A stretch of 7,412 nt of DNA from Calditrichaeota bacterium AABM5.125.24 (GTDB lineage Bacteria > Electryoneota > AABM5-125-24 > Hatepunaeales > Hatepunaeaceae): assembly GCA_002127415.1 (NCBI GenBank), contig MWJR01000287.1, positions 1 through 7,412 of the forward strand. The letters run 5' to 3'. Position 1 is the first letter of the stretch; each line of letters opens with the position of its first letter. Below are positions 1 to 7,108 of the stretch, one piece after another. The notes below the pieces were generated by a model, which was given only the letters and a program-made list of their open reading frames with translations, searched no databases and was not told the DNA's origin. The position numbers were made by a program, and so were the translations under genes.

Positions 1-75
1 GCATCTTGGATTTCCATAAAGAACAATATACATCAAACAACCACATTTGTCAACAATATTCTGCACTGATTAATA
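1..75. repeat. Left copy of a 75-bp perfect terminal inverted repeat
   Basis: Bases 1-75 are the exact reverse complement of 7338-7412; identity stops at base 76 (t here, g in the other copy read inward). The copy overlaps the 3' end of the minus-strand beta-helix gene, supplying its last 13 codons and its TGA stop. Read leftward it carries a TTGACA-17-TATATT promoter and then an ATG at 17-15 that opens a frame running off the window (M-E-I-Q-D). Most likely this is the edge of a longer repeated element such as an insertion sequence. Because the match is perfect and reaches the last base on both sides, it could also be a k-mer-length overhang left by a short-read assembler at a repeat boundary. 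Confidence 0.95.
25..53 (-). promoter_or_regulatory. Outward-facing sigma-70-like promoter in left terminal repeat
   Basis: On the minus strand, TTGACA (53-48) is followed after exactly 17 bases by TATATT (30-25), which is 6/6 and 5/6 of the consensus. It lies inside the coding end of the truncated beta-helix gene and fires the same way, out of the window. An ATG at 17-15 begins 8 bases beyond the -10 box, so the transcript would be leaderless or nearly so. This fits the start of a gene carried by the repeated element; only five complete codons are visible, so the gene cannot be identified. Confidence 0.6.
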
Positions 76-3000
76 TGACGACCTGGGCTGTCTTCATCCT
101 CGATTTCCCAATCGAGCAGGTATGTTCTTGTTCGTTCAAGATCCAAGTCCAGTTTTCTGACACACCTCAGCATCATTAATGGGATGTTAGCCGCAGCCCT
201 GGTATCCGGGTAGTCAGATATAATCTCCCGCATGATTTCAAGAGCAGCCTCGTAGTCGTCTTCTCGGAAGTTTCCAAGTGCCCTTGCAATGAGTCCGTTC
301 GCGATCCTTTCTTCGTTGAGGTCATCCACCCAGCCGAAGGGTTGATTAAAATTTATGACAAGATTGAATGGATCGAAAACGTCAGCTGGGTCCATGGGAT
401 TTCCAAAGTAATTGCTTATTCCGTCAATTTGTCCAAAGAAGTTTGGGAATCTCGACATCACAATGTCAAGTACCGGTTCGAAACGGTCATCAGCGATATC
501 GTTATGTCCATTGCACATAAGGACATCCGAGTCCCGATATAGATAGATTTCCTCGACGTCCTGCATGGGAATTTCAAGTTCCCTCGACCACCACCCGTTG
601 TTCTCAAAGGAGTTGAATGATGGATCCATTGGAGCGATATCAACGAAGCTGGCGCCCCAGCATTCCATCCCGCGGTGGAGGTTGTTTCGACTCCAGGTAT
701 CAATCAGGACAGGCACAACAGCGTTTTGGAAACCGATGCCTGCACCACCACCACCGACGGCACCATTTCGCACGATCCTGTCTCCATCAAATTCGGATTG
801 TGAATCTCTCCAAACCCAGACACCATAAAATCCATTATATTGGTAAACATTGTCCGCAGACTGGAAATCATTATCAGTAACATACAGCCCGTATAGACCA
901 TTGTTACTTATAATATTTCCTGCGCCCTCTGCGCCGATGAACACAGTTTCCGACTCCCACTCTATTCCGATATAGATCCCGTAAGTGCCGTTTTCGAAAA
1001 TGTTACAGTTGGTGATCGTAGTCGGACCATCGCCCCACCAAACGATGATTCCATATTGGTCATTAAGGTAGATTGAGCAGTTGTTTATCGAATTCACCCA
1101 GGTGCCGTTAATCCCGATGCCGAACCAATCACTACGAGATACATGAGCAAAATTCAGTGTGGAATTGTGACCACCTGTGCCTCCAAAATCAATTCCGCTC
1201 CATCGACCCCCTTGGTCCCAGTCCCATGATGTGAAAACTGCCGGATTTGCTGCTATGCCGTTTACGTTCAGATCACCATTCACATAAATTCTAGTCCCAG
1301 CATCAAACTCCATAGTTGTGCCAGCATTTACTGTATAGGTATAGTTCCTGGGCACCGTTCCGGAAACCTCAACGTGGTGCTGCTGAGCAATTACAGTACC
1401 GAAGAATTCCTCTATCATGTCACCAACTGTCAAGGGACCGCCATAAATGCCAACGTCGTTGAATGTAAAGTTGAGGTCGATATAATCTGCGTTTGGATCA
1501 CCAATGTCAATGCAAGGGGAATCAAAATCAAGATAGACATTATAAGTTCTATCTTGTTCATTCTCAAAGGTTATTCCCGTAAAAGGTGGCTCAACAAAAT
1601 CGGGATCATCACCTTCTAAAACATTACTCTGATCCACTTGACCGGCATCAACAAATGGGTTTTCAATCTGGTAGAAGTAATTAAAACCGTCGTTGAAATC
1701 GACTCGATTGCCCTGAACTCCGATCTCTTCATTGCAATCCAGGTTGTCTTCATCGTAAAAAATATTGTTTCGGAGATTGACTTTAGATTCCAGTTCCTCT
1801 GGTAAAAACAACTCAACTCCATGCCATAGTCCCTCATTAGGTTGTGAGAGCCCCTGCTTGAAAAACACGTTGTTGGATATCTCAAGATCAAGGATACGAT
1901 TGGGCCAAGCTTCATTAACCTGAATACCAATGAATTCAAAACCACTCTGCCAATATTTGCCCGAGTATATAAAAAGGCAGTTTGTTACGCTCCCACCACA
2001 AGGTATGGCATTCCCATTGTCTACAAAGACAACGTTCAATTCGCAATCGATCATATAGCAGTTCTTTACAACCATTTGGCCATCTTCAATGATTACTGCA
2101 CAGTCATCCGCCTCTCCTCGAGGAAAATACTCGAAATAGCATGAGTCTATTATCGTGATGTGATCTTCGCTAGCCATCACATGTATTTTGGGACTGCCTA
2201 CTGACCGGCACCCGTAAAGGATCGGATCTGAATTGCCTTCAACCTCGACCGACACATCTATGTGCTCAGTCGGTGTACCATTATTTATTTCATCATAATT
2301 AAAAGTTGAGAACTTAATCATCGGTGAGGAATTAAGTAAGCGAATAGAGGCGCGCATAAAAGGTAGATGCCCACCGTGAATCTGATCGAAACTGCAATCC
2401 TGGATAAGACACTCATCATCGCAATCTTCACAGATAATATGATTAGCCGTAAGAAGGCCTACCTCAACAGGACCATCGACATCAGCGCTATTGAAATCAC
2501 AATCTATGTAATCGAATCCTGTAGCGCCATCCGCCTGAACAGCACTGATCCAAAACTGATCGAAAACACAGTAGTTGAGTTGTGTTTCGTTGGTCTGGTC
2601 TCGGACCGCGATGTCGCACTCTTCGAAGGTTCCGTGGTCTATGTTCACATTTGACCCGGCTTGCGCTTCAAGCGCCACGCCGAACCATTGGAACTGAGTA
2701 TGGTTGATATCGGCTGTAGAGCCGTTCTGCATGTCGATGGCAACCGGATGTTCATCCCCGTCGATTTCACGTTCCCCGCCACCGGGATCTTCTGCAAAGC
2801 CTAAGAAAGTCACACGCGTATTCTCTTGAGTGACATCTGTGCCGTTGCAATCGAAAGTTCGACCATTCGTGAACTCCAGCAGCTCCACTCCGACAAATGT
2901 GATTGTCGCCCCAGCGTTGACGGTGAGGTCGCCACCGCTGATTGTTAAAATTCTATCAGGATGTTCCTGATCCTCATTCCACCAGAACTCATTCTGTCCG

Positions 3001-3113
3001 GCGGGAATGATTGCCCCATTCACAAGGTCTTCCTCATGATAAATGTTCTGCGCGAAGAGCGGCAGATTAGCCATCAGCGCAATGAGGACGAGAAATAATG
3101 TTTTCCGTTCCAT
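33..3113 (-). CDS. Secreted right-handed parallel beta-helix protein with TPR-like tail, probably 3'-truncated
   Basis: The 1026-residue protein begins with a Sec signal peptide (about 1-21, core LFLVLIALM, likely cut LFA/QN). Residues about 30-560 form a first beta-helix with recurring N-N-x-F turns, closed by SPCIDIGD at 532 and GIYGGP, a usual end motif of such helices. A second helix runs from about 580 to 920, with N-C-x-I/F turns, 14 tryptophans between 630 and 842, and a closing ISNYFGNPMDP. Residues about 933-1000 look helical and TPR-like (RALGNFREDDYEAALEIM, then YPDTRAAA). Known relatives in FCB bacteria usually continue with more helical sequence and a type IX sorting domain. Here the frame enters the terminal repeat at residue 1014 and stops after 13 residues, so I infer truncation. 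AAAGGGA lies 6 bases before the ATG and supports the start. It is the downstream gene of a two-gene operon. The substrate is unknown; a surface or adhesive role, or glycan binding, is only a guess. Confidence 0.9.
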   Translation of the reverse strand: MERKTLFLVLIALMANLPLFAQNIYHEEDLVNGAIIPAGQNEFWWNEDQEHPDRILTISGGDLTVNAGATITFVGVELLEFTNGRTFDCNGTDVTQENTRVTFLGFAEDPGGGEREIDGDEHPVAIDMQNGSTADINHTQFQWFGVALEAQAGSNVNIDHGTFEECDIAVRDQTNETQLNYCVFDQFWISAVQADGATGFDYIDCDFNSADVDGPVEVGLLTANHIICEDCDDECLIQDCSFDQIHGGHLPFMRASIRLLNSSPMIKFSTFNYDEINNGTPTEHIDVSVEVEGNSDPILYGCRSVGSPKIHVMASEDHITIIDSCYFEYFPRGEADDCAVIIEDGQMVVKNCYMIDCELNVVFVDNGNAIPCGGSVTNCLFIYSGKYWQSGFEFIGIQVNEAWPNRILDLEISNNVFFKQGLSQPNEGLWHGVELFLPEELESKVNLRNNIFYDEDNLDCNEEIGVQGNRVDFNDGFNYFYQIENPFVDAGQVDQSNVLEGDDPDFVEPPFTGITFENEQDRTYNVYLDFDSPCIDIGDPNADYIDLNFTFNDVGIYGGPLTVGDMIEEFFGTVIAQQHHVEVSGTVPRNYTYTVNAGTTMEFDAGTRIYVNGDLNVNGIAANPAVFTSWDWDQGGRWSGIDFGGTGGHNSTLNFAHVSRSDWFGIGINGTWVNSINNCSIYLNDQYGIIVWWGDGPTTITNCNIFENGTYGIYIGIEWESETVFIGAEGAGNIISNNGLYGLYVTDNDFQSADNVYQYNGFYGVWVWRDSQSEFDGDRIVRNGAVGGGGAGIGFQNAVVPVLIDTWSRNNLHRGMECWGASFVDIAPMDPSFNSFENNGWWSRELEIPMQDVEEIYLYRDSDVLMCNGHNDIADDRFEPVLDIVMSRFPNFFGQIDGISNYFGNPMDPADVFDPFNLVINFNQPFGWVDDLNEERIANGLIARALGNFREDDYEAALEIMREIISDYPDTRAAANIPLMMLRCVRKLDLDLERTRTYLLDWEIEDEDSPGRHINQCRILLTNVVV

Positions 3114-3119
3114 TTGAGT

Positions 3120-3126
3120 TCCCTTT
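3120..3126 (-). promoter_or_regulatory. Ribosome-binding site of the downstream beta-helix gene
   Basis: On the minus strand AAAGGGA lies 6 bases before the ATG at 3113. Its first base is the last base of the TGA stop of the upstream gene (3128-3126), so ribosomes ending one gene are placed directly on the site for the next, which favours translational coupling. Confidence 0.7.
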
Positions 3127-6100
3127 CATTTTATGAGATGCATTGAATTGGTTCTGGTTTCTCCGTCGGTTTCCAAACGGACGAAATATATCCCTGATGC
3201 CAAAGTTCCAGCATTAAATGAGACTGTGTGCTGCCCTGATTCAAGTTGATCATTGAGTAAAACTGTCTTTATACGACCTTGAACGTCGTAAACCGCAATT
3301 TTCACTCCTGATTCTTGGGGTAGAGTAAAGTGAATCCTCGTTTGACTGTTGAAGGGATTGGGATAATTGGGGAAAAGGGCTAATTTATCGGGCTGTAATG
3401 TCCCTTCATTAACTAAGTTTATAGGATCAAATTCGAATGCGCCGATATCAGGTGCTCGTCCACCAAAAGGCAGACCGATATCTAGTCCAGCGTCTATACA
3501 GGGTGAATTTTCGGTGAGGTGAAAGTCTCCAGAATCTGGATCTATCAGAAGAGGATCGAGGAAAATGTTGTAGTAAGCATCGCAGGAATCGCCGTTGGCA
3601 TTAACATCGATAATCTCTCCTAAACCTTCGAGTGGAAGCTGTCGATCCATTATGTCAACAGCAAGGAAATTAAGTCCATTTGCAAAAAGTAGATTATTGG
3701 ATATGGCGAATGCATAACTCTCATTCCAGGCATATTCTCTGTATAAAACGGCCACACTGTCACATTCGTAAAAAACATTATTTCTCAAACTCAATCCTAC
3801 CGAATCACTGAACGGTTGAAAGAAACATCCGCCATACAAACCGACAAAAATGTTATTATATATCCTTGGATATGACTCGTTATATGCCCTAATTCCAATC
3901 GAAGACCTGGATATAATGTTATTGTGGATCAAAGGTCCAGCAAAGTTGGTTGAAATCACAGTTGAGTTAAAATCAACAAAGACGTTTTGATATACATCAC
4001 AAGAATCGCTGTTCAATATAAAGCCATTGGAGTGACCTAAAGCTGGATCACCGGAGAATCCGAGAATTCTATTGTCTGAGATAATTACCGTCGAGCGATC
4101 GCGACGATATGCGCCTTCTTCACCAACACGCAGAGCGGTAGAAAATGATGAATCGAAGGCGGAAAAAGTGTTATTTGATACTATGGCGCTCGACTCGCCA
4201 TAGATTAAAGCACCAATATAATTGCTGCGGAATGTATTATATGAAATTCTAATATTTCGCGCACTATTACACTCAATTCCCCGTCGTGCTTGTTCGAAAC
4301 GGCAATACGATACTACCGTGCTGTCCTGATTATCCCCCGACAGGACCAAACCGTGCCAGTCAACTGCTGCGTGCCTTTCCACTCCTCTACGCTCCGATTC
4401 GGCTGTGAACACTATCATATCTTCCGGCGTTCCAACAGCCGTCAATCGACCAAAGACTTGAAGTCGTGCATCCGCAGGAATGTCATCATAGTGACGGAAT
4501 CGCAACTCCACACCCGGTTCGATGGTAAGATGTTCCCCCTCGGGCACAGTCAATGGGGCGATTACCACATAAGGCGATCCTTCCCGTGTCAGCCTTCCGC
4601 TGATCTCACCCCACAGGCGATGATTCGGATTGACTGTCAAGGCAACTGTCATCGAATCAGTTTGATCCGCATCATCCCTCGCCCAGATAACAAATTCATA
4701 ATGCTCCGCACCATCTCGCGGCGGTCGTCCCTGCAGCCGGAAGGTCTCGTCGCGTCCATCTTCGTCATCCACAACCTCTAACCACTCCGGCAACCCCTCA
4801 AATTGAATCGCAACCTCTTCACCGTCATCGACCACCAGCGCCTCATAGATAAAATCGCTGAACGGATCGGCTTCAACTTCAAAGTCGCCATCGATAAACG
4901 GTGGATGATCTTCCCGCTGGTCGAAATAATAGCACCCGATGTCGGGATCGGTTCCATCCGGATCGTTTTCATTCCATCTGCTCGTCCCTGAATCTATCAA
5001 GGGTGAATTTGGCAACAGATGAACGTCCCGATTCCTTCGGTTCATTACTCCAGGATTTTCGACGATGGAATTTCGTCCTATCCGGTAGCCTTCAGCTATG
5101 GGATCTACCCCCCAGAAGGCATTGTAATCGCCGTCCACGTCGCTGAGGTCGTCGACATTTATGCCGCTGGACCCGTTACCATCGCCCAGGAACAGATTAT
5201 TGTAGAACTCCGCCTCTCCGTAATATTCCACCTTCACCAGCGGACGCCCATAGCGGCTGTTCTCTTGCTCGTGAAAGGTGTTGTTCACAAACAGAGGATT
5301 GGTGCCCAGACGGGAGTTATCATCTATATGCACCAGATAAAAAGAATCATTATTCCAGGAACCTATGTCATTGCGGTAGAAAAACGGTTGTGTTCCTCTA
5401 CTGCACTGAATACTCTTTAAAATGCGGTTTTCCCGGATAATGGTCGAACGATCAGCGCTATCGTAAACTTCCAAATGGCTGATCGTGTTGTTTTCCACAA
5501 CCGTATTTTCACAGTGAATCCTTAGCACCTCAACCACATTATTTCGGAATGCGATGTCTATATCATTGGTCGCACGGAGAAAGCATCCGCTACTAAAAGA
5601 GCAGTTTTCAATGTTGAGAATACTCCAATCTGAAGTGCTAAGCGAACCTGATTGGGTGTTGGTGACCGCCATTTCGGTCGCCATTAATGTGATGCCCGAT
5701 TCAAACGAACAAGAATCTATTGCTCCATTCCGTATGTGATCCAAGCGACCGCTGCCATATTCTCCGCCTCTGATAGTGAAATTCCTGACATCGCTTACCT
5801 GCAGAAGATTTGAGGCTTCACAATTCACAACGGAAAGATCTACCGCATCTCCGATAAAAAGTGAAAAACAGCCGCTGTTCTCCAACGTAATATCGCTCAC
5901 TACATCCAACTGAATGTTCCCGTCAAGTAAATGAGTGTCACTGATGACGCAATCACTAACGCGGGTTAGTCGCAATCTGCCATCTCTAAGGATGTTGGAT
6001 TTAATCTCAATCTCCTGACCACCCCAGCAATATATCGCACTGAAGTTGGGCGGATCAGGATAATCAAACGTATTGTTGAAGAAGTCGGATGATGAGCCGT

Positions 6101-6521
6101 CATGAAGGTAAATGCCGGAATCAAAAAGGAGGTTGTTGCGGAAGGTGGGGGAGGAACCGTTGACACCTATCAGGATGCTGTCAATGTGAGCGAAAGCAAT
6201 GACCGATCGATCGGAGGCTTCTTCTTCAAAGAAAAAACATTGTGGTCCCAAACTCGGACGTCTTATGTGAATGATTTCTTCATCCTCTCCCTCAGCTATG
6301 AATTCGCCATGCACGGTAAAAATGTTGTCGGCTGTAATTATCATTTCCACGCCAGGTTCAAGGGTTAGACGCTCGTCTTCCGGTACTTCAGCATCTCCCA
6401 CTACAACATAAGGCGAGCCATCCACATCCCACACCCCCGACACCTCCCCCTCGACCTCGGTCTGGGCTGCGGCGATGTTAACTGCCAGAAAAACAAGGAT
6501 AAACGCCAGCCAGCGCTTCAT
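3126..6521 (-). CDS. Secreted two-module beta-helix protein with Ig-like linker and type IX secretion sorting domain
   Basis: I place the start at 6521, giving 1131 residues, because a classic Sec signal peptide begins there (MKRWLAFILVF, cut AAA/Q at 19-20) and AAAGGGGA sits 4 bases upstream. An in-frame ATG at 6635 would add 38 residues ahead of the signal peptide and is less likely. Residues about 23-530 form the first beta-helix, opened by a cap (GSPYVVVGDAEVP, LEPGVEM), carrying many N-N-x-F/L turns, and closed by NSPLIDSG at 505. Residues about 541-630 resemble a cadherin/putative-Ig domain (LPEWLEVV, LQGRPP, YEFVIWARDDADQ). A second cap (GSPYVVIAPLTVP, IEPGVEL) opens a second helix, about 636-1030, closed by NSPCIDAG at 1005 and APDIGAFEFD. 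Residues about 1047-1131 are a type IX C-terminal sorting domain (FPNYPNPFN at 1050, VYDVQGR at 1077, SGIYFVRLE at 1109). The product should cross the inner membrane by Sec and be exported or surface-attached by the type IX system, with the tail removed. The ligand or substrate cannot be told. It is first gene of the operon. Confidence 0.93.
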   Translation of the reverse strand: MKRWLAFILVFLAVNIAAAQTEVEGEVSGVWDVDGSPYVVVGDAEVPEDERLTLEPGVEMIITADNIFTVHGEFIAEGEDEEIIHIRRPSLGPQCFFFEEEASDRSVIAFAHIDSILIGVNGSSPTFRNNLLFDSGIYLHDGSSSDFFNNTFDYPDPPNFSAIYCWGGQEIEIKSNILRDGRLRLTRVSDCVISDTHLLDGNIQLDVVSDITLENSGCFSLFIGDAVDLSVVNCEASNLLQVSDVRNFTIRGGEYGSGRLDHIRNGAIDSCSFESGITLMATEMAVTNTQSGSLSTSDWSILNIENCSFSSGCFLRATNDIDIAFRNNVVEVLRIHCENTVVENNTISHLEVYDSADRSTIIRENRILKSIQCSRGTQPFFYRNDIGSWNNDSFYLVHIDDNSRLGTNPLFVNNTFHEQENSRYGRPLVKVEYYGEAEFYNNLFLGDGNGSSGINVDDLSDVDGDYNAFWGVDPIAEGYRIGRNSIVENPGVMNRRNRDVHLLPNSPLIDSGTSRWNENDPDGTDPDIGCYYFDQREDHPPFIDGDFEVEADPFSDFIYEALVVDDGEEVAIQFEGLPEWLEVVDDEDGRDETFRLQGRPPRDGAEHYEFVIWARDDADQTDSMTVALTVNPNHRLWGEISGRLTREGSPYVVIAPLTVPEGEHLTIEPGVELRFRHYDDIPADARLQVFGRLTAVGTPEDMIVFTAESERRGVERHAAVDWHGLVLSGDNQDSTVVSYCRFEQARRGIECNSARNIRISYNTFRSNYIGALIYGESSAIVSNNTFSAFDSSFSTALRVGEEGAYRRDRSTVIISDNRILGFSGDPALGHSNGFILNSDSCDVYQNVFVDFNSTVISTNFAGPLIHNNIISRSSIGIRAYNESYPRIYNNIFVGLYGGCFFQPFSDSVGLSLRNNVFYECDSVAVLYREYAWNESYAFAISNNLLFANGLNFLAVDIMDRQLPLEGLGEIIDVNANGDSCDAYYNIFLDPLLIDPDSGDFHLTENSPCIDAGLDIGLPFGGRAPDIGAFEFDPINLVNEGTLQPDKLALFPNYPNPFNSQTRIHFTLPQESGVKIAVYDVQGRIKTVLLNDQLESGQHTVSFNAGTLASGIYFVRLETDGETRTNSMHLIK
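4503..4616 (-). repeat. Second copy of internal beta-helix cap module (protein-level repeat)
   Basis: Residues 636-673 of the 1131-residue protein repeat residues 23-60. Shared positions include G-E-x-S-G, G-S-P-Y-V-V, V-P-E-x-E-x-L-T-x-E-P-G-V-E. This cap starts the second beta-helix, directly after the Ig-like domain. The similarity is at protein level, showing an old internal duplication rather than a recent DNA repeat. Confidence 0.8.
6342..6455 (-). repeat. First copy of internal beta-helix cap module (protein-level repeat)
   Basis: Residues 23-60, just after the signal peptide, match residues 636-673 of the same protein (coding bases 4503-4616). The module is the N-terminal cap of a parallel beta-helix: a short strand, a G-S-P-Y-V-V turn and an E-P-G-V-E strand start. 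Its duplication divides the protein into two comparable helix units. Confidence 0.8.
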
Positions 6522-6525
6522 CCAA

Positions 6526-6533
6526 TCCCCTTT
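6526..6533 (-). promoter_or_regulatory. Ribosome-binding site that decides the start of the upstream beta-helix gene
   Basis: On the minus strand AAAGGGGA ends 4 bases before the ATG at 6521, the codon that opens a complete signal peptide. The competing in-frame ATG at 6635 also has a purine-rich GAGGAAGAGGA before it, so this site and the signal peptide together decide the choice. Confidence 0.7.
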
Positions 6534-6542
6534 GAAGAACGC

Positions 6543-6579
6543 AAAACGCCCCGCCAGCATATACTCCACCGGCGAGGCG
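6543..6579 (-). promoter_or_regulatory. GC-rich leader hairpin with short U-run (attenuator-like)
   Basis: On the minus strand, CGCCTCGCCGG (6579-6569) can pair with CTGGCGGGGCG (6557-6547) around an 11-base loop, and TTTT follows (6546-6543). Two of the eleven pairs are G-U; on the plus-strand RNA the same positions would be A-C mismatches, so the structure favours the mRNA leader of the operon. It ends 10 bases before the ribosome-binding site. The U-run is short, so it may slow or partly stop transcription, or stabilise the leader. Confidence 0.45.
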
Positions 6580-6692
6580 ATATTGTCTGCCTGACCCTCA
6601 GAGAGGTCATTAAAGGTCTTAGTCCAGGGCTTCATTCCTCTTCCTCAATCACAACAGGTAGTCAGTATCCAATGAATCTTTCCTCAATCAAC

Positions 6693-6721
6693 AATATAAT
6701 AGGCCATCGGCCCAATGTCAA
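6693..6721 (-). promoter_or_regulatory. Sigma-70-like promoter of the beta-helix operon
   Basis: On the minus strand TTGACA (6721-6716) is followed after 17 bases by TATATT (6698-6693), then GTT. Transcription would begin near 6686, leaving a leader of about 165 bases before the ATG at 6521. The box sequences, spacing and the GTT after the -10 are the same as in the promoter inside the terminal repeats. Confidence 0.65.
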
Positions 6722-6742
6722 GAGGAAGATGGCGCCACATCA

Positions 6743-6771
6743 TTCACAAGCTTCTACTGTATTGATATTAT
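6743..6771 (+). promoter_or_regulatory. Possible divergent promoter
   Basis: On the plus strand TTCACA (6743-6748) and TATTAT (6766-6771) are separated by 17 bases; each matches consensus at 5 of 6 positions. It would start near 6778 and transcribe away from the operon into a stretch with no clear gene. Two-box matches of this quality occur by chance, so it stands mainly on the exact spacing and its position back to back with the operon promoter. Confidence 0.3.
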
Positions 6772-7020
6772 GGCGATTACGTCGTCAATAAAATTTTTAC
6801 CGCTCTTCAATTGAGTGATATGAGGTCCCTCCTCTCTGGACGCCAGGAGACAGGATGGCTGTGTGGATATGGGTCTCTCAGCCATAAAGGTTGCTGCAGT
6901 CTGGGTTCAGCTTGGCTTGGTGCAGGTATCGGTAAATCGGTCTTCTCAGAAAGCTATTACTGATCCACTCTCCGATGCTCAGGGTAATAAGTCTGGAGGT
7001 TGCACTATCAACCTGGTGAT

Positions 7021-7044
7021 AAATAGGGGTGGCGGCCCTTTTTT
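7021..7044 (+). terminator. Weak intrinsic-terminator-like hairpin
   Basis: On the plus strand AAATAGGG (7021-7028) can pair with CCCTTTTT (7036-7043) with one T-T mismatch, around a 7-base loop; the run of six T at 7039-7044 forms the tail. The stable core is only four pairs, so strength is doubtful. It would end a transcript starting near 6778 after about 265 bases. Confidence 0.3.
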
Positions 7045-7108
7045 CAAATTAAGGTTTTTCAGAGAAGGGGTAGGGGGTTAGAGATACCGGGTGTGGGTGA
7101 GAGACTAT

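Noticed and set aside
734..760. Run of CAC/ACC triplets
   Set aside because: It encodes the glycine stretch V-G-G-G-G-A-G of the beta-helix protein and is too short to be a notable microsatellite.
4290..4781. Plus-strand open frame of 163 codons inside the upstream beta-helix gene
   Set aside because: It is antisense to a strongly supported coding region with clear domain motifs, and shows no family features of its own.
6593..6608. GACC..GGTC short inverted repeat in the operon leader
   Set aside because: The stem is only about five pairs with a G-U and an adjoining mismatch; such pairing is expected by chance.
6820..6963. Plus-strand frame of 47 codons containing G-A-G-I-G-K-S, like a Walker A loop
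   Set aside because: The resemblance is a short chance match: no preceding hydrophobic strand, no Walker B, and the frame stops a few residues later.
6863..7081. Plus-strand open frame of 72 codons
   Set aside because: Its end crosses the terminator-like hairpin, no ribosome-binding site precedes it, and its composition is unremarkable.
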